Below, piece after piece: positions 25,124-38,500 of a stretch of DNA of 64,000 nucleotides (position 1 is its first letter; the number at the start of each line of letters is the position of its first letter). The stretch is from the NCBI GenBank assembly GCA_025093555.1, contig JAIWNF010000005.1, forward strand, positions 434,001 to 498,000, in the 5' to 3' direction. A program made the translations under genes and the position numbers. The DNA is from Circinella umbellata. Its lineage: Eukaryota > Mucoromycota > Mucoromycetes > Mucorales > Lichtheimiaceae. The notes under the pieces are model-generated. The model worked only from the letters and a program-made list of their open reading frames with translations. It was not told where the DNA came from and made no database searches.

Positions 25124-25480
25124 ATGCCTACTACTGCTACTACTACTACTACTAACAACACCGTTATTGCTTCTCAGTCCACATATTTATTACCAAAAGA
25201 CCCACCTACATATGATTCACTTTATCTTACCATGCCACAATCTTCTTCTTCGGCATCGAATGTGTCTTCACAAAGTAATGGATGTTGTCCAGCTGTTCAA
25301 CGATTTATATACCGACAAGCACCATTCTTACAACGTTTAGCAGCTGCTACTTTTGTGGCCACGACAGTTTCTACGACAGTCATGTTGTTATTATGGCAAT
25401 TACAAAATTTAACAACACCAGAAGACGATCGTCCATGGTTCGATCCGGACGAAGTTTCTGCTGGCTTTATCAACCCTTGA
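25124..25480 (+). CDS. small single-pass membrane protein with PPTY motif
   Basis: Single-exon gene of 118 residues. A Thr/Ser-rich N-terminus precedes KDPPTYDSLYL, which contains a PPxY motif (residues 27-30) of the type bound by WW domains of Rsp5/Nedd4 ubiquitin ligases. A Cys pair (54-55) sits ahead of a basic, aromatic stretch (RFIYRQ), then one hydrophobic helix (about 72-93, LAAATFVATTVSTTVMLLLW), and an acidic C-terminus with WFDPDEVSAGF. There is no signal peptide; topology is probably N-terminus cytosolic. I do not recognise a family. By analogy, PPxY-bearing single-pass proteins can act as Rsp5 adaptors, but that is inference. An upstream stop and a clean C-terminus support the model, and the codon use looks coding. 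Confidence 0.7.
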   Translation: MPTTATTTTTNNTVIASQSTYLLPKDPPTYDSLYLTMPQSSSSASNVSSQSNGCCPAVQRFIYRQAPFLQRLAAATFVATTVSTTVMLLLWQLQNLTTPEDDRPWFDPDEVSAGFINP

Positions 25481-28214
25481 ATATTCATATATATTTATAT
25501 ATATCAGATAAGATACCCAACAAGGAAGGGAAAAAAAAACTTTTTTTTACTCGGCCTCTCTAACGTACTCAACCCCTCCCCCCAAAAAAACCTAACAACT
25601 TTTTCTTTTTTCAATCAACCAAACTCAAATACTAAAAAAAAAACTCTCACACATATTTATCACCAAGAAGTTCTCTTTATCCTATTGGCATTCTGTACAT
25701 AATACTAGCATATTCTTTCTGTTTTTTTCTTCTTTTTTGTATCCCTTTTGTTGTTTTAATAAAACTAAAAAAAAAGCATGATCTTTATTATTATTATTAA
25801 CAATATCAATATTGAATAGTGGAAAATAAAATGAAAAGCAGTAGTACTTGGTATTTTTTTTAATGGTTATGTTAACTGAACCATTGTAGTTTATCGTTAA
25901 TGCCACTCTCCCCCCCTTTTTTTTTCTGTCCATGTAATCTTTTATCTCTTTTTAAATTATCCTTCTGTAACCTTTCTCTTTCCTCGCCCCCCCCACCACA
26001 GTTCATTATTACGAATTTGACGGATCTTCTTATAGATATTAAAACATAGATACGATTATAACGATTACAAATGACATCAACAATATAATGGCTGTCGTAA
26101 AGAAAATAATTTGATTTGATATCGCAAAAACAGAGATCATAATAAAGATATCAAATAAAAGCAAAGATGGTTAAGAAGGAAGTACATCAATGTATCATAT
26201 ATGGCAATATTTATTAGTAGTCCAAACCTCATAAACCACCTACGTAAAACACAGTGTATCTATTAAAATAAAAAAGATATAAATATAATACTATACTATT
26301 CAAATAAATGTACGTATATAGTAGATCAGTGGATGTTTTACTGCACTACGTATTTTTTTTTACGTACAACATATTTTCTAATTCTTTATTAATCAAATTA
26401 TAATGTTTTTCTTTTACCTTCTTTTACCTTCCTTCTTTCTTTTTTATTTTGTTTCTTGTCCCTTTGGTTTTATTTACAAAAAGAAAATGAATAAAATAGG
26501 ATATATCTGTGCTATGCACGTATTATGCACAGTAATACATAACAGACCAGAAAATTTCATTTTGAACCTTCTTTAGGATAAGTATATAATAATCATTTGT
26601 CTGTGTCCTTTGATTTGATACCCTATATAATATATTTATTTTCTTTTCACATTTTCAAAATGATTAAGGTGAAGTATTGTTACTGTAATAACTGTTGTTT
26701 TTCTTTTCTCTATCTGGGAACAAACAATCATTATCCACAACTAGTATAAAAGAAAAATCTATCCATATATAATCTATATATAAAACATGAAAAAAAAAAT
26801 TGTGACCATATATCATGTCGATGATTACAATCTTTTAATATATGTACAACTCAAGTCATGTGAAATAATAGTAGTACATAGAATTTCTTTTACGTATGCA
26901 TTGGGTCCCAAGAAATAGACACGTACATATTTATCATATTCATGACATATATGAGAAATCAGGTCGTGTATTCAAATGAGTCAAAATCTTACGTACATAG
27001 AAGAAGAATGATCATTTCACAATGTAAAAAAACACAGTTTTATAAATCATTGATGATTACGTAAAAAGTAACGCAAAAAATCTGAAGCTTATACGTTAAT
27101 TCGCCTGTTAATGGGACAGAAATATATTTCTACAAATGAAATATCTTCATAGAAAAATACCTATATGATATGAGGCACTATTGTTGATTTTATATACTGT
27201 AACTATACATACATATACGTATATATAAATATATATATAAAGTAGAGAACAATATTATAAAAATGAATTATACACAGAAAGAAAAAGGTCCGTGCTTCTT
27301 ACAACAAAATGCTATTGTTATACATTTTATAGTTACATGGATAATTCACTTTATTACACAAAAAGTTAAAAAATTGTCAAGTGCTTCAAAATTTTTATCG
27401 ACCAATAAAATCAATTATTTTAAATAATGAAGATAAGTTGTTCTTAACTATTTCTATATAATGATACTTAATAGTTTTTAAAAAAGTTAATACTAAATAC
27501 TTTTAATGTGCTGTATCGAAAAATGTATTATTTGTTTGTTTTGCTAAATATAAACAAAAGCAATCAAGGACAAATAAAATCCGACAATACTAGTAATGGG
27601 AACTACTAGACAGGAAAGGTCAACAATTATATCATACTACTGTAATGGTTGTTTGAGAATTCTGGTTTTTGAAAAAAAGTTGATCGACATATATATCGTA
27701 CTCCTTAATATGTAACAATAAATAAGTGATCAAGTAACTTAGTTTACTATGTACTGTATCTTTTTTGAAGCGGTGGCGAATGGCGGGGCATTATATAGTA
27801 TCTTTTACATACCTTATGATTTCTCATAATACATTTAATTCAGAAACGGTGGTACTAGTGTCCCAAACACACCTTAATCGCTTTATGGTGTGTAACATGT
27901 TCAATCGTCGGGCGCAGGATTATACTCGAGAAGCAAATCCGAGGCACTCGTGCTTCATTGCCACTTTTCTTTTTCAACTTTTTTTTTATTGTTATTAATT
28001 ATTTTATTATTATTATTATTATTCTAAAAGTTGATTTCATATAAATCGTTATACGATTGAAAGAAGAAAAAACAAACAACTTCCCTTTTTCTTTCCTTTA
28101 TAAAAACTTAAAAATATACCCTCACTCTTTCCCCACCACCTTATACATACATTCATTTTCATCATTAGTATAACATTTTCATCGATTTGAATATTTTTTC
28201 CCCTTTAAATTGTT
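25481..28214. other. 2.7-kb intergenic region
   Basis: AT-rich, with poly-A and poly-C runs (25930-26000), a cluster of ACGTA cores at 26230-27220, an (ATT)n microsatellite at 28004-28023, and a TATA-like TTATAAAAACT near 28097 that probably belongs to the kinesin gene. A 77-codon open frame at 27765-27998 is unsupported. Confidence 0.5.
28004..28023. repeat. (ATT)n microsatellite
   Basis: About seven ATT units about 190 bp upstream of the kinesin start codon. Confidence 0.8.
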
Positions 28215-31200
28215 ATGGTGAAAGAGTCTTCGGCAGTGCAAGTAGGCAAGTAATATTATATTTTAATTCTTACCAAGGGGAAAAACCAGTTGTGTGGCTG
28301 ACTTGTATGTATTTTTTTTATTCTACCCCTCTCTTTGGTCTTTTTGCATAAACAACAAAAACAGCATTGCGTATACGACCATTGACCGAAAAAGATCGCG
28401 CACAACCTCGCTTTGCTAATCTTTCCAATGACGATATATTAAAAATTCATGAAAGGACGGTTCATGTTGTGCCTCATAACAAATTATTTACCTTTGACCA
28501 TGTATTTGGGGTTGATAGTACACAGAGTCAAGTATTTGAAGCACTTGGAGAGAAACTTATTCACAAGTTCGTTGAAGGTAAAAAAATAAATAATGTGATG
28601 TAATTTGTTGCTACGCAACCTTATTCTGGGTCCTTTTCTGAAAAAGATATTTTTTTAATATTTTATGTATAGGTTATAATGTCACAATTCTTGCATATGT
28701 AAATAATAATACAGACAAAAAAAACATCGATGATAACGTATACTCTTTGAAAACGGATTTTTAGATACTAAATAAGAGTAACATGAAATGGTTCATATAT
28801 TGTGCGTTTTTTTTAGGGCCAAACATCAAGTGGAAAAACATATACGATGGGTACAGCACAACATCAGAGCGGACGATATAATATGGAACAAGAAGGTATC
28901 GTACCACGTGCCATGGCACTTTTATTCGATAATTTAAACAGCAACAGCAACAGCAACCAAACACCCGACGTTGTCCGATCCATTACACCTACACCATCAA
29001 GATCTTCATCCACTACAGATACCAATATTACTCAACCAAAAAATAGATTACGACCTCCTTCACGTCGTTCTCATGTACCATCTCCTTCAACAACCATCTC
29101 ATCCCATACAACTTCCGCCAAACAACAACAACAAAAATATACCATCAAAGTCTCATTTGTAGAAATTTATAATGAAGAATTAAATGATCTTTTAAATGGT
29201 GCACCTCCTAATGAACGCCCCGCCGTTAATATTCGCGAAGATGCAAAAGGACATATTTATTGGACGGGTGTTAAAGAATTACCTGTATATAGTACAGATG
29301 ATGTATTATTGTATGTTACATTTATGTTTTGCTTTATTTATTTGTTTTTTTTTTCATCCTTAAAGTGTGTTGTTGTTTGTAGCACTTTGTATATTTTTCA
29401 TTTGTGCATCAAAAAAGATTAAATTAATTTTTTTTTGTTTTTTATAGTCACTTGGAACAAGGTACACGAAACCGAGCCACAGGTGCCACTGATATGAATG
29501 ATATATCATCTCGATCTCACGCTATTTTCTCAGTTTCATTAAAACATGAAAAGTGGGTTCCTGCAGGTGGAAATACCAATCATTCACGTACAGATAGTCC
29601 TGTTTTTGGTCGGAAACGATCTGGTAGTTCCATACGAGCTGGTGGCGTCACATCCTTACCATCGGAGGATGGCGAATGGATGATCACAAACTCTAAATTC
29701 CATTTTGTCGATCTTGCTGGCAGTGAGCGTGTAAGTTTTCTATTGGATTGCTTTTTTTTATAAAAAAAAAGAGTGAGAGGAGAAACGGATAATGTTATAT
29801 ATTGACAAAGTATAATAATGATAATATTCATCTATTTTTTTTCAAAAAAAAAAAATAGTTAAAGCGAACTGCTGCAGAAGGAGATCGCCGAAAAGAAGGT
29901 ATTAACATCAACGCAGGTTTACTGGCATTGGGTAACGTTATTTCTGCACTCGGAGATCCATCAAAACGTGGCACGCACGTCCCTTATCGCGATTCGAAAT
30001 TAACTCGATTACTGCAAGACTCCCTTGGAGGTTCTGCCACTACCTTAATGATTGCATGTGCCAGTCCAACGGAATACAACTTGTCCGAGACCCTCAATAC
30101 TTTACAATATGCGAACCGTGCACGCAATATCAAAAATCGAGTCGAGAAAAATGAAGTCGAAGAATGGATGACGACCGACAATATCGAATTATTACGTACC
30201 CTGATTGGAAAATTAAAGACTGATCTTCGAAATTTTAAATCTGGATCCATGAGTTCATCTTCAGTTGCATCCACCGTTGTTGCTTCACCTACACATAATG
30301 AACATGACTTGATAACAAATGGAAACGATTCCGATCAATTGTATCAAGAACAACGACTGACGATCGCCGATTTACAGCGTCAAGTAGAAGAATTGGATGG
30401 TGAAGCATCTGTCACACGAGAACGTAACAAAGTAGTCGAAACGGAACTTAAACGAGTACGTAAATTGGAATCGATGCGTAAAAAAGAAGAAGAACTCAAG
30501 ATGAACAATAATTTGGATTTCCAGCATTTGGTCGAACCCGTCATTGAAGAATATGAAAAAAGCATTTCGGCGTTAGAATCACAACTGTCCATCGCTCGTG
30601 CAGCACTCAACCATTCCGATATTGGATTTGAAGAACAACGTGCAAAACTCGAACAATGCGAATTGATGCTCGAGAATCAAGATCAAACAGTGAGTGATTT
30701 AAGGACACGATTATCCAAACTTCAAGAACGTGAACATAACAATGAGACGTACATTGATGAACTGGAAGGAAAATTGATGCGATCGGCCAATGATGCGCTT
30801 CGTGATCAAGAATTGTTGAATGAACTCAAAACAAGAATTACTCGATTTAAAGAAACAGATGAAAATACCGAACAATATATATTTGATTTGGAACAACGCT
30901 TAGCAACAAGTGAGGCTGATAGAATCACATTACAAAAGTCAGTCGAATCATTGGAATCCAAAATGACTGATGTAGATACAACCAATGGTAAATTACGTGC
31001 TCAATTAAACAAAGCAGAGGATTCTACAACAGAAAAAATGATGTTACAAGAGTTGGATGAAGTGACTAAAAAATGTAAAAGTGTGGAAGATGAAAGAGAT
31101 CAGCTCAAAATTGAAGTTGAGCGCTTATCTGCAGCTGCCAAGCTTGAACAACGACAACAATCAGATAAAGACAAGCAAAATCAACAACAGAAAGATCTTT

Positions 31201-34200
31201 CAAATGAGAACAAAAGTTCCAGCTCAAATATGTCGGATGTAAACGGGCAGCAAGACAAAGCTGGACGTCGTCAAACATATCGCCGAAGCTATGCCGACGA
31301 AATGGAAACACCAGAATCAGTCGCTGCAATAAATATTCAAAAAGCGGAACGTCGAGCAGAAGAAGCTACAGCACGTGCATTACATTTAGAAAGAGAATTA
31401 CGTGAATTGCAAGACGATCATCATGAGACATGTAAAGAATTGGACGAGGTGTTAATGCGTTATCAAGAATCATTGGATCAAGTGGATTTGATGCAACAAC
31501 AAGAACAAAAACGACGGTCATTATCGGCAATTAAAAAACCAAACCAAGACAGTAATGGCAATGACCATCATGCTACTTCTGATGATGACGACAGTGCTGA
31601 TGAAAAGAACGGCGCTGGTGGCAGTCCAAACGCACTTGGTAAAGAAATGCTACGTGCCAAGGAAGTGGCAGAAACTAAGGAACGTGAAGCACGTATTCAA
31701 CGAACTAAAGAATTGGAAAAGCATGTGGATGACTTGCAAGAACAATTAGATCAGCGCCGAGCAGACCTTAAAAATGTACAGCATGAGCTCGAACAACACA
31801 AGGCAGCTGCATTGCAGGAAAATAAGGTTTTGGAAACAAAATATCAACGCCAACTTGAAACGCTCAATGACACAATCCAGCAGCTAAAGACCGAACATCA
31901 ATCATCATTGAGAAAGTTACAACAAGAATTAATCGATGAGAAGAATATGCGTGATCGAGGTGCTGATGAACAAAAAGATGAATTACAAAAACGATACGAC
32001 GTATTACAATCCGAATTCGATAATCTCAAGGTATCATCTGATGCTGCATTAAGCGATACCAAACAAAAGAATGAACAGGATATGCAGAAATTACACGAGC
32101 AGGTGACAGATCTTCAGCAACAAGTTGCAGATCACAAGAAAACTGGGGGTGTACAGGATAAACATATTCAAGATCTTAGTCAACAACTCAACCAATTAAA
32201 CCAAGATTTAACAAAGGCACGAGAAGTAATTACCGAACTCGAGTCAGAATCATCAAAACATATGGATGTATTGCAACGATCATTATCTGATAACAAAAAA
32301 TTGGAAACAAAGATGAATGGTGCCGATGAACATCATCAAAGTAGGATCCAGATACTTGAAGAACAGTTACGTACTACACAGTCATCTCTGACAACTTCCA
32401 CCGAGGAAAACAAACAATTACAACAAGAGATTGATCAACATCACGCGCGCATTGAACAACAATCCATTGATGCTCAACAGCGATTGCAAGCATTGGAAAA
32501 ACACTGTGCAGATCAAGCCTCTGTTATTGATTCTTTACGTCAATCGGTGGATACTGTCAATATGGATCTTGAGTCAAAGACTAAGAATTTGGATGCGGTC
32601 AAGGTTGGATCCGACGCGCTTGAAAAACAACGAGTCGAATTAACATCAGGAATACAACTGTTAAAAGATCAATTAGCAAATGCGGAGGCCAAGGTCAGGG
32701 AGCTGGAAATTGTTAAAATAGAATCCATAAAACTATCAAAACAATGTGGAGAACAAGCTCAATTTATTGATACACTTCAATCACAATTGAAGGAATTGAC
32801 AGTATCCTCGACAGGCAAGGATCTCAAAGCACAACAAGAAATAGATTTTATGCGTGATGGTGCCAATAAATTAGAGACGCAACGACAAGAATTGACAATT
32901 GCTATCGAAACGTTACGTCAACAGCTTAAGAAAACAACCCATAATAATAGTTTGCCAGACGGTGATACAACAGCCAAGGAATCAGATGCTAGCATGATAC
33001 GTATGGCAAGTCTTGAACATAAGTATAACGAACAGCTTCTCTTAATTGAATCTTTGCAAGCACAATTACACAAGTCAACTCAAACAAAGGATCTATCAGA
33101 TACTGCTCATCGTGAATCGATTGAACAACAGCGTAAACAGTTAACGGCTGCTATTGAATCATTACATGCTCAGTTACGCCAAACGACTGAAACGGCAGAT
33201 AACAATTTAGACACCAAAATGAAGGAATTGGATGTGATAAAAAATAGTACAACTCAATTGGAAAAGCAATGTGCGGATCAGGCTTCTATGATTGATTCTT
33301 TACAAGCTCAGTTACAACAAAAAGATACTACTATTTCTGATTCTGATCATAGTTATCAAAAGCAAGTGGAAAGTTTGGAACAAAAGTGTAACGAACAGAC
33401 ATCCACAATCGAATCTTTACAAGAACGATTACGCGAGAAACAAAAGAACAGTAACAACAACAACAAGAATATCGATCGTTCGATTTCATCCAAACAAGAT
33501 TCAACTGCAGAAGACAAGAATTTGGAAGAATTCAAGAATAAGGCTGATGAATTACAGAAACAATGCAAGGATCAATCAATTGTGATAGAGGATCTTAAAT
33601 TACAATTGTTAGCTGTTACATCATCGTCATCACCCGAACAACAACAACAAAGTCGACAGTTAGAAGTCAATCATGTTGATGATAGTGTTCAAGTTTCGGA
33701 ATTACAAACACGCTGTAACGATCTTGAAGCATCTATCAAGGAAAAAGACGAACAAATCGATGCATTACAACAAGATTTGGATAATGTGGATGAAGCACTG
33801 GCAGAATTGGAAGAACAAAAGCGTATTGCGGATGAAGATGGAATGGAGAAACTCAAATTGCTTGATGACGTTGCCAAAGAAAATGATGAGTTGGCTACCA
33901 GATTGAAATCCTTGGAATCCGAATTCGCAGATACTAAAAAACAATACATTGAACATTCCAAGCTACTTACGGAAGCTACCAAAGAAAAGGATACTATTCA
34001 ATCCAATCTCCATGAAACAGAAAGACTTATGCATTCCCACAAGAACGATTTGACCACCCAACTTAAAGCTTTGGAAAAAGAATTTGTTGATTCCAAAGAA
34101 CGATATGATGAACAATCCAAATTACTTTCTGAAACAATCAAGAAAAAAGAGAGTATTGAATCCAAACTCAAGCAGATGGAAGTTTCCTTTGCGTCTGCAA

Positions 34201-35597
34201 AACAAGGATCCGATGAACAATCCAAACAATTGTCTCAAAAAATCAATCAGTTGGAACAACAAGCTCAAGAGTATCAACGAAATATTGAACAACGAGAACA
34301 AAACATTGCACAACTTGAAGCGGAAGCCATCAATACCAAAGAAGCCCTTGAAAGAACACGGAAACAATTGGACGATTTACGACAAGCATCAACGCATGAT
34401 AAACAGCATTATTCAGACGAATTAATAGCACTTCAAGATCAATTGCAAGAAATGACAAAACAGTTGGAACAAGAAAAGAAACAATCCAAACGACTTGACA
34501 CGGAGCTGGCTTCGTCACGAGCGATAACCGAAAGTGAGCAACAAAAACATCAACGCGAAATTGAACAAGCCATGGAAAAAACTAAGCGTGAGAGCAAAGA
34601 GCAGCTGGCACTGCTGACGCAACAAGAAAAACGCAACGACACCTTGGAAGTTCAGTTAAAAGCAGCACAAGATACTACCCAGGAAAAGGACGCGCATTTA
34701 CGGTCACTCCGATCACAAGTTGAGACACATGTCCACACTATTAGCGATCTTCGGGACGAGCTTGAAAAACTTAAATTCTTGAGTCAAGCTGCTAATACCA
34801 ATAATGATAATGGCGATGTACATAAATTGTATGAAGAACGAATGGATCAGTTGGAGAAGAAAGCTAAACAACTGGAAGACGAAAATCAGGAATACATCAC
34901 CCTATCGGAAGAACTTGAAGGTGAAGTAAGTAGATTAATGAAGGAAGTAGATCAGCTGACCCAGGAATTGAACGCCAATCACGAGTCAAACGACGATCAA
35001 TTGCAACAATTGCAAGAATCTTTGGAAATCATGGAAAGTACTTATCAACGTCAGCTGGACCAAGTTAATGACGAGATTACAGAGTCAAGGACTAAATATG
35101 TTGAACAAGAACGTGAATTAAATGACAAGATCCAAGAATTACAAGATGAAGTAGTAGCACTTAAAGAAAAAGCATCATCGTCAGCTGCTGCTGTTGCCAC
35201 GCAACAACAAAAAGAACAAGATGATAAAACAAAGGTTGTTAAGAATAATGATGACGTTGCCAAGCAACATCAAAAAGAGCTTAACAAACTTAAGATTGCC
35301 TTGACAACTGCAGAAGCCAATGTCAAACACCATCAATCCAATATTCAAGGAATCAACTCAAAGCTACAAACCACTCAAATGACATTACAAAATGTTCAAC
35401 AGGAGCTTACATTCAAGTCGCAAGAGAATGAAACACTCCAACAGAGTATATTGACTAATGAAGAAATTAATCAAAAGCTAAAAACCGAGCTTGCTGATGC
35501 AAAGAAGGCCAAGGATAAGGCAGAAAGGTCATTGGCATCCCTGGAAAATCAGCTGGAAGAATTGATTAGTAAAAAGAGTAAATTCATGTGCTTTTAA
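28215..35597 (+). CDS. giant N-terminal-motor kinesin with very long coiled coil (kinesin-4-like)
   Basis: Six exons (28215-28245, 28365-28577, 28673-28698, 28817-29310, 29448-29730, 29859-35597) give 2261 residues. The motor domain (about 8-443) starts VQVALRIRPL and carries the P-loop GQTSSGKT (91-98), switch [10 protein letters not shown] (272-280), switch II DLAGSER (343-349), and the C-terminal [20 protein letters not shown] and [11 protein letters not shown] elements. Two low-complexity insertions interrupt the motor: residues 131-196 (Ser/Pro/Thr/Gln-rich) and about 289-333 before switch II. After the neck, nearly 1800 residues are coiled coil with repeated modules. The short exon 1 joins exon 2 in frame only through a GC donor (GCAAGT). 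The architecture suggests the kinesin-4 (KIF4/KIF21) group, a plus-end microtubule motor in spindle or transport function; the family call is tentative without a tree. The last residues (SKKSKFMCF) show no tail domain. Confidence 0.9.
32495..33610 (+). repeat. nested coiled-coil repeat in the kinesin stalk
   Basis: Six related 17-residue units ([17 protein letters not shown] and variants) recur at irregular spacing, three of them alternating with a second motif ([16 protein letters not shown] and variants). A further pair of similar blocks lies at 33900-34250 ([12 protein letters not shown]... and [12 protein letters not shown]...). This indicates internal duplication within the stalk. Confidence 0.75.
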
Positions 35598-38500
35598 CTA
35601 AAGGCCAAAAGAAAACAAAACGATCACTATTGTACTCCCCTCCCCCCCTTAGCTCAACAATACATTTTTCTCCTCCTCCATTATTCCCCGCGCTCAAATT
35701 TTATCTTTTTTTACCAACTCCTTGTCATCATAACTCTCTTTTTTGTTGATCTCGTTGTACTTTTATTTCAAAAAAAAAACCACCTTTCCCTACATATTAT
35801 ATATTCCATTTTCATTATATTAGCTATATATAAAATAAAAACTATCTGCATATTTAATAATACATATAAGCGATGTTAACTCTTTGATATATAGAACCCA
35901 GGTAATAATGATGACCCATGTTGTGACAGAAAAAGGAATAAGTGCGCGGAGGGAATATAATCGTTTTTTTGAGGGGGGAGGACCACAGGCTCGTGTTAGG
36001 TACCATAACATTTGAATAAGAAGAAGGCAATCTAAGAACATATGTACGTAGAAAAATGTATTTCAATTTGATCAGCTGAAAACTGAATAAGAGCTATAAC
36101 TACGTGTAATGTGTGTGGCAAGTTGTCAAAAAAGAAAAACCCATAACCGGGATTAGCAGCGGCTAAAAAAACTTGTACGTACATAATATAATACATATTT
36201 ATTAGGCTAAGTTTTCGGTCCAACGTGCAGATGAATGCATTTTGCATAGAAAGTTTTTTTTTTCTATTTCTTTATTTTTGCATATAAACCATGTATGTTA
36301 TAAATATATTTATAGTTATAAACATCAAAATTCGGACGCGAAGATAGAGAATGTACGTAGTTTTATTTATAAATATTATATTTGGCACATATTACATATA
36401 TGACTTTTTTTTTCATGCATAAGTTAGGTAAAAATTTAAGCGTGGCTATATATTATGCAACGCCCCTCGTGTCCGCCACCTTTTAAAACCACTATCAGTA
36501 CCTATCATGCGCATTTTGGCTTATAGATATAGTCTCTCTTTACCCCCCCCCCAAAAAAAAAAGAAACCCTTTTTTTTCTTCATGTTTTAGAACACACATT
36601 TAATCAATGTTTTGTATGTATTGACGATGTTATGCGTTACACCTTGTTAAAGTTCATGTAATACCACGTTGTGTCACAGCATTACATAGGCTTTTTTTCT
36701 TCTTGACTCTAAAGGCGTAACAAAAGAACCTATAGTGTTCCTCTTCATGAGGATACACTTCCTATAATATACAGAATAAGTTGTAATAAAGGATGATATA
36801 TTATCCTTCAGAAACTTCGCCCGAAAAGAAGAGGATAAGAAAAAGGAAACAAAGGAATAAACTGTTCATTGAAAAAAAGGGGTACGAAAAAAAAAACGGT
36901 TTTTTTCCTTTCGTGTTGGAAAGGTGGTGGGAAGAATTTTATTTGAAAGGAGATCTTTGTTGGGCTTTTTTTTATATGTGTATTTTTTTCTTCGTGAGTA
37001 TAAGTGTTCATTAAAATACTTTCGGGGGGCGCGCCAAAAAAAAAAACCAAAAGTAAATCTTGCACTTTCAATTGATCAAAAAGGATTTTCAACAAGTTTT
37101 ATTTTGTTTGTTATTCTGTAACAAGTGCATTTAAAATGATGATGAAATCAAAACATTACGCAAAACATCGATAATTTGTTTATTGTTTATATTTGTTATG
37201 TAATAGATTGTTTAGAGTTTTTCTTTAGCTGATTTGTTGTTATTGTATTTTTGTTTGTTGTAAGCATTTCTTTATAAAAAAAAAAGTCATTTTAAAAACG
37301 TATACAAGGTATTGATTTTCACTTTGTTGTTTGTATTACAACATATTAAGAACGCTTGTGTCCCCCCATTTAACGTTCCTCTTTGTTCTTTCTCTCATCA
37401 GTCAACATGACTTTCTTCTTATTATTCAATACTTTAATTACAACTTTTTTGTAAACAAAAAAAACTTGTAATGTCATCTTTATTTTCTTTCTGATTTTCC
37501 CCCCTTCACCAACGAATATATATACATATATATATATATATATAAAAGAGTCTAATAGTACTGAACAATACCTAAATTAGGATCTTGTGCACATGTTGCT
37601 TTTGCACCTGAGAGTTTTATTGTTCTGGACCTTAACTATTTAATTGAATGAATCACGAAAAGGAATAGCGCGGCGTTCAAATGGTTTTTCTTTTTGACGT
37701 GTGTTGGTTTTACTTACGCCATCCGAACTGTTTCATCGGCAAGATTATCATGACGACCAACCTTAAAATATACCGTTATGAGCTTAAAAAAGTCTTTTAA
37801 GATTTTTAATTAAGGGGTTGACGCTTTTTTTTTTTGGGTGGTGGGGGGAGGAGGGTAACCCAAGTATAACATATAAAGAAGGTGTTAAAAGAAAAAAGAA
37901 AAATCAACCAATGACGGAGAGAATGTAAAATATTATCAATAACATCATCATCATTATCAATAACAACAATAAAAACAAATATGCAACACATGATACGCAA
38001 CACCCCCATTATAAATCTCCCAGATGTAATTTAACCACTAAGGTATAACAGGAAAAAGTGCCTTCTTTTTTTACCTTTTTCGGGTAGGGCGTAAAATATA
38101 TAATACATAAATATTATCAACTGATGTAATCTTCTTTGCCCTGGTGACAGGCCCAATTTTACTTTATTGCCATTATTCTTATTTATTTTTGGGGGGAAGT
38201 TAGTGAGAAAGGAGAAAGGAGAAAGGAAGATCATTGGGCTAATTATACCACTGATTGTTAACTATAACACTTTCCATCTGTAACGTTTGAATAAAGGGGT
38301 GAGCATATGTATGAATAAAATATATCAGACTTTTTTTATTGAGAAACAAAACATTAGATAGGAGAATAATGATACCTGAAAAAAAAGGGAAAAATAGAGG
38401 GAAAAAGCTACTTGGAGGCTTATAAAACAACAAAAAGTATGCTCACGATTTATGAGTAACAGCCATACAAGGTTTAATTCATATGGTAATGATACTCAGT

